Below, in pieces: positions 54,227 through 62,142 of a stretch of DNA of 64,000 bases. A program made the translations under genes and the position numbers. How positions within the stretch are numbered: position 1 is the first letter of the stretch; every line of letters starts with the position of its first letter. The notes beneath the pieces were generated by a model. It ran no database searches. It saw only the letters and a program-made list of their open reading frames with translations, and was not told the origin of the DNA. This DNA is from Portibacter lacus (GTDB lineage Bacteria; Bacteroidota; Bacteroidia; Chitinophagales; Saprospiraceae), in NCBI RefSeq assembly GCF_021533215.1, contig NZ_JAJNKA010000004.1:431179-495178 (forward strand), in the 5' to 3' direction.

Positions 54227-54314
54227 TAATTGTAATTATTAGACTCCAAAGTTAAATTAAACATTTGAATTAAACAAATGATTAAATCAATTAAACAGAT
54301 TTTATTTTAATTGG

Positions 54315-54853
54315 ACAGCGCTTTTTGCGATGTTAGATCTTTCTACTTAAGATTGATGTCATCGCTTTGAGCGCTAACATCATAAATTCATGCAAGTTGT
54401 CGGTTGAACAGCGCTTTTTGTGATGTTAGATCTTTCTACTCGAGATTGATATCATCGCTTTGAGCGCTAACATCAAAAATTCATCCCTGTTGTCGATCTG
54501 ACAGCGCTTTTTGCGATGTTAGATCTTTCTACTCGAGATTGATGTCATCGCTTTGAGCGCTTACAGCAAAAATTCATCCCTGTTGTCGATCTGACAGCGC
54601 TTTTTGCGATGTTAGATCTTTCTACCCAAGATTGATGTCATCGCTTTGAGCGCTAACATCAAAGATCCATACAAGGTGTCGATCGGACAGCGCTTTTTGC
54701 GATGTTAGATCTTTCTACCCAAGATTGATGTCATCGCTTTGACCGCTAACATCAAAGATCCATGCAAGTTGTCGATCTGACAGCGCTTTTGGCGACGTTA
54801 GATCTTTCTACTCGAGATTGATGTCATCGCTTTGAGCGCTTACAGCATCAAAA
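54315..54853. repeat. Tandem array C: six copies of an exact 93 bp unit
   Basis: ACAGCGC marks units at 54315, 54408, 54501, 54594, 54687 and 54780, all 93 bp apart. Each can fold with AGCGCTTTTTGCGATG against CATCGCTTTGAGCGCT (both ends pair, centre imperfect), and GATGTTAG with CTAACATC. Centres contain TTAGATCTTTCTACTCGAGA. It lies between the divergent TetR and NfeD-like genes; the remaining 145 bp before 54998 is AT-rich promoter DNA. No ORF is credible. Confidence 0.95.
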
Positions 54854-54997
54854 AGAATCAAAACCAACACAAAAATCAGCACACTCGACGAAACATTTCA
54901 TTAAATCGACTAACTTAACCTAAAATTGGAACTACGGATATCAATATTTACATTGATATGAATGTATATTTTAAGAATATCTTAACACTTTAAAACT

Positions 54998-55531
54998 ATG
55001 GAAGGTCTCATTCAAATCTTTTTATACATTTCGCTAATCTCGGGAGGTTTGTTACTCTTACTTCTTATCCTTTCATTACTAGGAGGTCTGGATCTAGACT
55101 TCGATCTCGGAGGAGATACAGATGTAGATGCAGGCGGCCTCGGAATTGTCAAATCCGGTCTCACTTTCTTAGCGATCGGAGCCTATGCTACGAAATTAAT
55201 GTTAGAGGCATCTGCAAATCCCATCCTAACCGTTATTGTCGGATTAGGCGCTGGAGCCATTGCCGTAGTCATCTTAAGTTACTTTCTTAAGTTGCTCTTA
55301 AACTTGCAATCTGAAGTGAATTGGAATTTTCACCAAGCAGAAGGAAAGAGCGGAAAAGTTTATCTTAGGATTCCGGGAGAAGGAACTGGGATTATTAAAG
55401 TAAAAATCAATGGTGTTACCAGAGAAATAAAAGCTAAATCACAGAATGAAGAGGAGATTCCTACTGGAGCTGAAATACTTGTATTAGCCGTTCAGGATCA
55501 AATCGCTGAAGTCATATTATATAACAACTAA
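54998..55531 (+). CDS. NfeD-like membrane protein, flotillin partner
   Basis: 177 residues with three helices (about 5-30, 50-68, 76-98) and a C-terminal OB-fold (about 105-177, GKSGKVYLRIPGEGTGIIKV). This matches YuaF/NfeD-type proteins that are encoded beside flotillins and help organise membrane microdomains. The acidic loop DLDFDLGGDTDVDAGG (about 32-47) could bind a cation. It is 17 bp upstream of the flotillin gene. Confidence 0.85.
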   Translation: MEGLIQIFLYISLISGGLLLLLLILSLLGGLDLDFDLGGDTDVDAGGLGIVKSGLTFLAIGAYATKLMLEASANPILTVIVGLGAGAIAVVILSYFLKLLLNLQSEVNWNFHQAEGKSGKVYLRIPGEGTGIIKVKINGVTREIKAKSQNEEEIPTGAEILVLAVQDQIAEVILYNN

Positions 55532-55548
55532 TTAAAACAAAAAATACT

Positions 55549-56973
55549 ATGGAATTATTAACAGGTCCCTTAGCAATAATCGCTGCTATTGCCGTCATCA
55601 TGATTTTTTTATTGCTGTTTTTTATCAGTCGATACAAAAGATGTCCATCTGATAAAATCCTGGTCGTATATGGTCGGACTGGAGGTGGAGCCAGCGCTAA
55701 GTGTTACGCCGGTGGAGCAGCATTCGTATGGCCAGTCATTCAAGATTATCGATACCTTGATTTAACACCACTTTCTATTGATGTCAATCTAAAAGATGCA
55801 TTATCTAATCAAAACATTCGGGTTTCTGTTCCTGCTCAGTTTACTGTAGGAATAAGTAACAAGTCTAACTTAATGTTGTCCGCTGCTGAAAGATTACTTG
55901 GCTTAGAAAGACAAAGTATTGCAGCACTTGCTCAGGATATCATCATGGGTCAGATGAGATTAGTCATTGCGAATATGAGGATCGAAGAACTTAATTCTGA
56001 TAGAGATAAGTTTGTCGAATCAGTATATAGTCATGTAGGTGATGAGTTGAACAAAATAGGTCTTGAATTAATAAATGTCAATGTTACAGATATTCATGAC
56101 GAGTCAGGATATATTTCAGCATTAGGAAAAGAGGCTGCAGCAAAAGCTATTAATGATGCGAAGGTGAAAGTGGCGAATGAGCTAAGAACAGGATCGATCG
56201 GGGAAGCGGAAGCACAAAGAGAGCAGAGAATTAAAGTTTCGGAAGCCAATTCTAGAGCTGAGGTTGGAGAAGCAGATGCAGAAGCACAAGCAAAAGCTGG
56301 TAAAAACGAAGCCGCCATTCGCGTTGCAACTTCAGATGCAGAACGTGATGTACAAGTTGCAGAAGCGGAAAGAAGAGCAACCGCAGCTCGAAAAGTAGCA
56401 TCTGCGAAAGCACTTCAAGAAGCTTACATGGCTGAAAAAGAATCAGAGCAAGCGAGATTTGCGATGGAAAAAGCAAGAAAGCAAGCAGATGAAGTTGTAG
56501 AAGCAGACATTGAGAAAGAAAAAGCCATCATCGATGCGAAGGCACAAGCAGAAACAAAGGTGGAACTGGCGAATGGGGAAGCTACAGCGACTCTTGCAAG
56601 ATACAAGGCGCAAGCGGAAGGTCTAGAAGAATTATTGAACAGTCAGGCTGCTGGTTTCAAGAAATTAGTTGAAGCTGCTGGCGGTGATGCTCAGAGTGCT
56701 ATCGGATATTTAATGATAGATAAATTGACAGACATTGCTAAAATCCAAGTCGATGCCATAAAGGATTTGAAAATTGATAAAGTGGTTGTCTATGACAATG
56801 GATCTGGAGAAGGAATGGGAAATTTTGTACAAGGACTTTACGGAATGCTCCCACAACTGAATGACTTCCTAGAACAATCGGGAATGAGTCTTCCGAAGGG
56901 CTTAGTCAATCTAAAAGGAGAAGAACCAAAAATTCCACTAAAACCGGTTCAAAAAATAGATAAAGAGGAATAA
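55549..56973 (+). CDS. Flotillin-family SPFH protein
   Basis: 474 residues. One N-terminal helix (about 8-28) is followed by the SPFH domain (about 35-210, with KNxNIRVSVPAQFTVGI-like sequence) and a long coiled coil (about 215-370) rich in Glu-Ala repeats (AEAQREQ, ADAEAQAKAG). Flotillins scaffold lipid rafts for signalling and secretion. The C-terminus (about 425-474) contains GLYGMLPQLNDFLEQSG, typical for YqiK/FloT-like proteins. It ends the two-gene operon before a terminator. Confidence 0.93.
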   Translation: MELLTGPLAIIAAIAVIMIFLLLFFISRYKRCPSDKILVVYGRTGGGASAKCYAGGAAFVWPVIQDYRYLDLTPLSIDVNLKDALSNQNIRVSVPAQFTVGISNKSNLMLSAAERLLGLERQSIAALAQDIIMGQMRLVIANMRIEELNSDRDKFVESVYSHVGDELNKIGLELINVNVTDIHDESGYISALGKEAAAKAINDAKVKVANELRTGSIGEAEAQREQRIKVSEANSRAEVGEADAEAQAKAGKNEAAIRVATSDAERDVQVAEAERRATAARKVASAKALQEAYMAEKESEQARFAMEKARKQADEVVEADIEKEKAIIDAKAQAETKVELANGEATATLARYKAQAEGLEELLNSQAAGFKKLVEAAGGDAQSAIGYLMIDKLTDIAKIQVDAIKDLKIDKVVVYDNGSGEGMGNFVQGLYGMLPQLNDFLEQSGMSLPKGLVNLKGEEPKIPLKPVQKIDKEE

Positions 56974-57009
56974 TAACTTTCCGATTTATACAATCCAAAT
57001 GTAATAAAG

Positions 57010-57031
57010 TAGCCTGCTCAATAGCGGGCTA
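57010..57031 (+). terminator. Terminator after the flotillin gene
   Basis: TAGCCTGC pairs with GCGGGCTA (one G-T pair) around TCAATA, followed by TTTTTTATTT. It lies 36 bp after the stop. Confidence 0.85.
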
Positions 57032-57070
57032 TTTTTTATTTGGGAAGAATTAAAAATCAATTGGAAATAA

Positions 57071-57889
57071 TTAAGGTTTCAACTGCCATATATCCATATC
57101 TTCTAGTGCAGCCATCGTTACACCTCTACGCACAGCATAAGGAGTATCCTCTTTCATTTGCAAATTCGTAGCGAAGAAATAAGTGTTACCATCTTTCTCT
57201 AGGTAACCCACGTACCACCCTACTCCACTCATGCTTAATCCTGTCTTCCCAATAAGCTTAAAATCTTTGCCATTTTTCTCAGCCATCATTTCCTTTGCAA
57301 TGCGTTCGGTCCTTTCAGATATCGGCAATTCACCCAAATAAAATCTTTTTAGAAAGTCAATTTGCTGCATCTGACTTATGCTACTGCTCCCTTCTAACCA
57401 AAACATATCTACATTGCTGGAATTAATATCCAAGTGCCCATAACCAAAATCCTCCGTGTATTTACTTAATCTTTCTACTCCGATATTTCTGGCAATTTTT
57501 TGATAACAAGGTACACATGAATAATGAAAAGCCTGCTTAAATGTTAAGTCTTGATTCCAATTCTCAACACTTCTAACCTGACCATCCCACTTAAATTCAG
57601 TACTTCCATCTTCTACAATCCCAAGTTCTAAAGCCATGAGGCTATTCGGAATTTTAAAGGTAGAAGCAGGGATAAATGATTTCGAAGCATGGTCAAAATC
57701 ATTAGAATAGAATGTATTTTTTTCTAAGTCATATAGCAAAATAGAACCTGCAACATTGGCAGAATCTAAAATATCCTGAAACGATGATTGGACGATCTTA
57801 ATGGGTTCTGAATCCAGTGGAGTTTCCTTTATCTGCAAGGTAAATGCATAAAACCAAATGGCTAAGAATATCAAACTTCTAAATTTCAT
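57071..57889 (-). CDS. Class D (OXA-type) beta-lactamase
   Basis: 272 residues with a signal peptide (MKFRSLIFLAIWFYAFTLQ). The serine motif is STFK (Ser76, Lys79), followed by Ser124-Cys-Val126, Tyr150-Gly-His152 in place of the usual YGN, WLEGSSSIS (Trp164) and Lys215-Thr-Gly217. These are all class D landmarks, so it should open beta-lactam rings in the periplasm, although a role as penicillin sensor is possible. It is a single chromosomal gene with no mobile element nearby, so it is probably intrinsic. Confidence 0.9.
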   Translation of the reverse strand: MKFRSLIFLAIWFYAFTLQIKETPLDSEPIKIVQSSFQDILDSANVAGSILLYDLEKNTFYSNDFDHASKSFIPASTFKIPNSLMALELGIVEDGSTEFKWDGQVRSVENWNQDLTFKQAFHYSCVPCYQKIARNIGVERLSKYTEDFGYGHLDINSSNVDMFWLEGSSSISQMQQIDFLKRFYLGELPISERTERIAKEMMAEKNGKDFKLIGKTGLSMSGVGWYVGYLEKDGNTYFFATNLQMKEDTPYAVRRGVTMAALEDMDIWQLKP

Positions 57890-58182
57890 ATTGCTTAAAT
57901 GATTTTGAAGAAAAAAAAAGTATTTAGCACTTGATAAAAATTAACCTTTGAAGAAAAAATTGTCTCCACGAATACTCCTTTGCCTTAAAGAATGAAAAAA
58001 CATCTTTAGTTTACAAATCCCAGGAACGTTCTCTATTTCGTAAAAATGGCTAAAATGCGCACCTAAGTCTTTTCAATATGGAAGAAATTATAACACCTAT
58101 TAAGACTCTAAAACAATATACAAACAATGCATAAATTTTAATAATAAAATATTATTTTGCAAATCTAAACTCAGAACAAACG

Positions 58183-59589
58183 ATGAACAACATAGACAGA
58201 CGAAGTTTTCTTAACTCTATAGCCATGCTCAGCGCTGGCACTTTGATACCTAGTAGTGCATTTGCTTTTGGAAAAACAGGCAAGAAATTAAAAGTCGCCA
58301 TCGTCGGTGTCGGAATTCGTGGCATAACTTTCTGGGGAAAACGATTAGTAGAAGAATATTCGGATATTTTAGAATATGTAGGTTTAAGTGATATTAATCC
58401 TGGACGACTAGAACATGCACTGAAATATATGAATGTGAGCTGCCCTACTTATGTCAATTTTGACCAAATGCTCAGCGAACAAAAACCCGACTTACTTATC
58501 GTTACAACGAAGGATTCTACACACCACGAATTTATCATCAAAGGGTTAAACTTCGGGTGTGATGTACTGACTGAAAAACCACTGACTACTGATGAATTAA
58601 AATGTCAAGAAATTCTCGATGCGGAAAGAAAGTCCTCTAAAAAACTATTGGTGGGCTTTAATTACCGATGGAGTCCGTATGCAACAAAAATCAAAAAATT
58701 ACTTTCCGAAAAATCAATAGGAACAATCACTTCAGTAGATTTCAATTGGTATCTGAATACACATCATGGAGCATCTTACTATAGAAGATGGCATGGTCAG
58801 ATGGATTCGGGTGGATCTCTTTGGGTTCACAAAGCGACACATCATTTTGACTTGTTAAATTGGTGGTTAGATTCTGATCCAGGAGAAGTTTTTGCGTATG
58901 GTGACCTAGAACATTATGGTAAGAATGGACCTTTTCGAGGAGAAAATTGCAGAAAATGTAGTCACAAGAAGGATTGTAAATTTCACTACGATATAACGAA
59001 GAGTAAAATGGACATGAATCTCTATGTTGCTAATGAAAAACATGATGGATACATCAGAGATAATTGTTTGTTTAGAAATGAGATTGACATTTACGATAAG
59101 ATGTCCGCTCAAATTAAGTACATGAATAATACGGTAGTGAATTATTCATTGACTACTTATTCCCCATTCGAAGGCTGGAGGATTGCATTTAACGGTACTG
59201 AAGGTCGGATAGAAGCGTGGCAAGATATCCCATATAACGATGATGAATCCTTACTACAGGAAGATCTTCATAAAGCAGAAATGGAACAGACTGGAGACAA
59301 AAAAATGGTTTCTAACCCAATTATTGTTCATAAGAATTGGGAAGATTTTAAAGTAAAGCAAGTCGAATTCAACCGTGGAGGACATGGTGGAGGAGATGCT
59401 AGACTGCAAGATAAAATCTTTGTAAATCCTAGTGCGCCAGATCCATACAAACATGCTGCTGGAATCAGGGATGGAGCAATGTCTATTTTAATAGGTATAG
59501 GTGCAAGAAGGAGCATAGAAAGTGGAAAACCAGTCAAAATAGCTGACCTCACTGATCTAGAACCGCAGGTAGAAAGACTGGTAGATTAA
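58183..59589 (+). CDS. Tat-exported Gfo/Idh/MocA-family oxidoreductase
   Basis: 468 residues. The N-terminus has DRRSFLNSIAMLSAGTLIPS, a twin-arginine signal. The Rossmann fold is VAIVGVGIRG (about 38-47) and the active-site Lys lies in TEKPLT (about 141). The C-terminal domain has CRKCSHKKDCKFHYD (about 257-271), possibly a zinc site. The family uses NAD(P) on sugars or their derivatives; Tat export is common in Bacteroidota members with tightly bound cofactor. It lies 171 bp before the GntR gene. Confidence 0.9.
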   Translation: MNNIDRRSFLNSIAMLSAGTLIPSSAFAFGKTGKKLKVAIVGVGIRGITFWGKRLVEEYSDILEYVGLSDINPGRLEHALKYMNVSCPTYVNFDQMLSEQKPDLLIVTTKDSTHHEFIIKGLNFGCDVLTEKPLTTDELKCQEILDAERKSSKKLLVGFNYRWSPYATKIKKLLSEKSIGTITSVDFNWYLNTHHGASYYRRWHGQMDSGGSLWVHKATHHFDLLNWWLDSDPGEVFAYGDLEHYGKNGPFRGENCRKCSHKKDCKFHYDITKSKMDMNLYVANEKHDGYIRDNCLFRNEIDIYDKMSAQIKYMNNTVVNYSLTTYSPFEGWRIAFNGTEGRIEAWQDIPYNDDESLLQEDLHKAEMEQTGDKKMVSNPIIVHKNWEDFKVKQVEFNRGGHGGGDARLQDKIFVNPSAPDPYKHAAGIRDGAMSILIGIGARRSIESGKPVKIADLTDLEPQVERLVD

Positions 59590-59725
59590 ACTAGGTCTTC
59601 TTACAACTAAGTCGAAAATAAATACTGGAATAGAGAGCCATATAAGCTTGCTTATACGAGTCTGAAACTCCTATATCCCTGCTCAATTTTATCAAAACAA
59701 ATAAGTAAAAATGTCATTTTCAAAT

Positions 59726-59756
59726 TTGCATAATCGTATACGATATACTATATTTG
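59726..59756 (+). promoter_or_regulatory. Promoter of the gntR operon with an internal palindromic operator
   Basis: TTG at 59726-59728 and TATATTTG at 59749-59756 form a Bacteroidota promoter with a 20 bp spacer. Between them ATCGTATACGAT (59733-59744) is a perfect 12 bp palindrome, of the TnGTnnnACnA type bound by FCD-group GntR proteins. The -7 box ends 4 nt before the ATG. Autorepression is the simplest reading. Confidence 0.75.
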
Positions 59757-59760
59757 ATTT

Positions 59761-60396
59761 ATGATAAAGAAAATAACCTTTAGAGATGAAGTAAAAAAAG
59801 AGCTGCTTAAGGCCATGTTTAAAGGAGATTTAATTCCTGGCCAACGTGTTTCTCTTCCCTCTATTTCTAAAAAATTAGAAGTAAGTGTCACACCAGTTCG
59901 AGAAGCCCTTACTCAATTATCTGAATCTGGAATAGTAAGCTACATCCCTAATAGAGGCTTCATAGTCACCGAGTTAAACGAAGAAGAAGCCATAGAACTT
60001 TACGAAGCCATTTCTATCTTAGAATCATCTGCACTTTTACTAAGTACATACTCTTCAGAAGATCTTCAAAAATTAGAACATTGCCAGAATGCATTCTCCA
60101 CCGCAAAAACGAAAGGCACGCGAGTTAAACGAGATATGGCTTTTCACCAACAATTAATCGCTCCTTTTTCCAACTCCTTAATTAAAAAAATGATAGATGA
60201 TCTTCGAGTCAGACTATTCTTTTACGAGTTGGAATATATGGCATATGATGAACTAAACATAGCTTCTAACGCAGGGCATGAAAAAATATTACTCGAACTT
60301 AAAAGAGGAGATTTGCAATCTGCAGCTCATGGATTAAAAGAAAACTGGACTATAAGTATCAATAATATTACTTCTCAAATGAATATTCAAGAATAA
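59761..60396 (+). CDS. GntR-family regulator with FCD domain
   Basis: 211 residues. The winged helix-turn-helix is at about 1-68 (LPSISKKLEVSVTPVREALTQL) and the FCD ligand domain at about 75-205, with metal-binding candidates Asp124, His128 and His179 (RDMAFHQQL and NAGHEKIL). Such repressors respond to sugar acids or other carboxylates. It is followed after 32 bp by a serine hydrolase and preceded by a Gfo/Idh oxidoreductase, so it may govern use of a sugar derivative. Confidence 0.9.
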   Translation: MIKKITFRDEVKKELLKAMFKGDLIPGQRVSLPSISKKLEVSVTPVREALTQLSESGIVSYIPNRGFIVTELNEEEAIELYEAISILESSALLLSTYSSEDLQKLEHCQNAFSTAKTKGTRVKRDMAFHQQLIAPFSNSLIKKMIDDLRVRLFFYELEYMAYDELNIASNAGHEKILLELKRGDLQSAAHGLKENWTISINNITSQMNIQE

Positions 60397-60428
60397 TTTA
60401 TTCAATTCACTCTAAAAAACACCAAATC

Positions 60429-61937
60429 ATGAAGTTTATTTCAATTGCACTATTTATTGGATTAAGTATATTATTTGCGTGTGCCTTCCAAGAGCAAGTT
60501 CCGGAATCTTCTCAAATCGTTAATGGAACACTTGGAGAAAAATTGAATGAAAAATTAACACCTTTTGTTGAAAAAATATTAGCTGACCACGATTGCAAAT
60601 CTAGTGTAGCCATTGGCATTACGAAAGGCGACGAAATAATTTACGCGAAAGCATTTGGTTATGCCAATCTAGCAAAAAAAGAACCTGCAACGCTAAATAC
60701 TAAATATCACATGTCATCCATCTCTAAAACTTTTGTTGCAAGTGCAATTGTAAAATTACAGGAGCAGGGTAAACTAAATATAGATGACCGCATCATTGAC
60801 CACCTGCCCTATTTTAAACTTAAGAGTCCGGAATACAAAGACATCACCATTAAACAATTGTTAACACACTCTTCTGGCCTACCTCAACATCTTGGATTAG
60901 ATGAATGGAAAAAACCTAGTTATGATGAAGAGGCACTGGAACGATATGTGAAAAAAGCATCTGACTATGAATTAGAATTTGACCCTGGAGCTCAATTTAG
61001 TTATAGTGACGTTGGATTCAATACCTTGGGAGATATTATATCGAAAGCTTCAGGAATGACATTTGAAAATTATGTAGAAGAACACATTTTAAAACCCAGT
61101 GGAATGGAAGGTGCAACTTTTTTAAAACCAGAGTACCTACCTGAGCATTGGGCTGCTCCATACATTATTGGAACGACAACACAAGAATGGAAATATTATC
61201 CATATAATAGAATGTATGCACCTAGCAATGCTCTAAGTGCAAGTGTATTAGATATGTGTAATTGGGGAATGATCAATCTGAATCATGGTACATTAAAAAA
61301 TCTAAAAGTTTTAGATTCTGCTTCTTACGATTTACTTTTTAATCCATGGTTCGATACACCGTGGAATGAAAAAATCGGTTTTAGTTGGTTTTTACAACAT
61401 TACGAAGGAATGAAAACCATACTTCACACCGGTGCTGATATTGGCTTCGAATCTCAGTTAATAATGTATCCTGAGGAAGATATCAGTATAGCGGTAATGG
61501 CTAATCGTGCTTATTCTCGAACTGCCCGAATTGCTAATGCTTCTATGGAAATAATAAAAGATTTGGAGGTTAAATCCTACAATGTTTCTGCAAGATTCCC
61601 ATTTGCAAAAAGTTACGAAGAAAATGGTTTAGAAGCTGCAAAAATAGAATGGAAGAAATTATTTAAAGACACAACCGATATCTACTATGCTAATGAATGG
61701 GAAATGAATATTATCGGTCACGGATTGATCTTTACGGGAGAATATGAAAAAGCATTAGAAATATTCAATTTCAATATTGAGTGTTTCCCAAAATCTGGAA
61801 ATGTTTATGATAGTTATGGAGACGCATTATTAGCTAAAGGTGATACATTAATGGCAATTACTTACTTTCGTAAAGCAATGGAGGTCGATTCTACCTTTAC
61901 AGAACCGATTTCAAAATTAGAAAATCTGGGGCAATAA
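60429..61937 (+). CDS. Beta-lactamase-fold serine hydrolase lipoprotein with C-terminal TPR
   Basis: 502 residues. Lipobox LFAC (Cys18). Class C-like motifs: SISK (Ser97, Lys100), Tyr192-Ser-Asp194 in place of YAN, and HTG in TILHTGADIGFES near residue 338. Residues about 400-502 hold TPR-like helix pairs (ALEIFNFNIECFPKSGNVYDS, then AITYFRKAMEVDS). Such hydrolases cleave peptides, esters or peptidoglycan stems rather than drugs. It follows gntR and is probably co-transcribed. Confidence 0.88.
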   Translation: MKFISIALFIGLSILFACAFQEQVPESSQIVNGTLGEKLNEKLTPFVEKILADHDCKSSVAIGITKGDEIIYAKAFGYANLAKKEPATLNTKYHMSSISKTFVASAIVKLQEQGKLNIDDRIIDHLPYFKLKSPEYKDITIKQLLTHSSGLPQHLGLDEWKKPSYDEEALERYVKKASDYELEFDPGAQFSYSDVGFNTLGDIISKASGMTFENYVEEHILKPSGMEGATFLKPEYLPEHWAAPYIIGTTTQEWKYYPYNRMYAPSNALSASVLDMCNWGMINLNHGTLKNLKVLDSASYDLLFNPWFDTPWNEKIGFSWFLQHYEGMKTILHTGADIGFESQLIMYPEEDISIAVMANRAYSRTARIANASMEIIKDLEVKSYNVSARFPFAKSYEENGLEAAKIEWKKLFKDTTDIYYANEWEMNIIGHGLIFTGEYEKALEIFNFNIECFPKSGNVYDSYGDALLAKGDTLMAITYFRKAMEVDSTFTEPISKLENLGQ

Positions 61938-62142
61938 CATTTGTTTATATCTAAGATAGATCTTTCATTAGAATCCTTTCCGATAAGCGTAAAACGCTCC
62001 AAATATTCTCACAATCAGAGTTTTACATCAATTACTTCTTATTTGTCGTCATCGGCATCCTTTAAGTTGTTAACATATTCATTTTCTTAAATATTAAGTG
62101 TGAATTCTAACTAACTTACAACAAAAACATAACCACTTAATT

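Noticed and set aside
54315..54853. Array C as a CRISPR locus
   Set aside because: The entire 93 bp unit is conserved in each copy, so there are no unique spacers.
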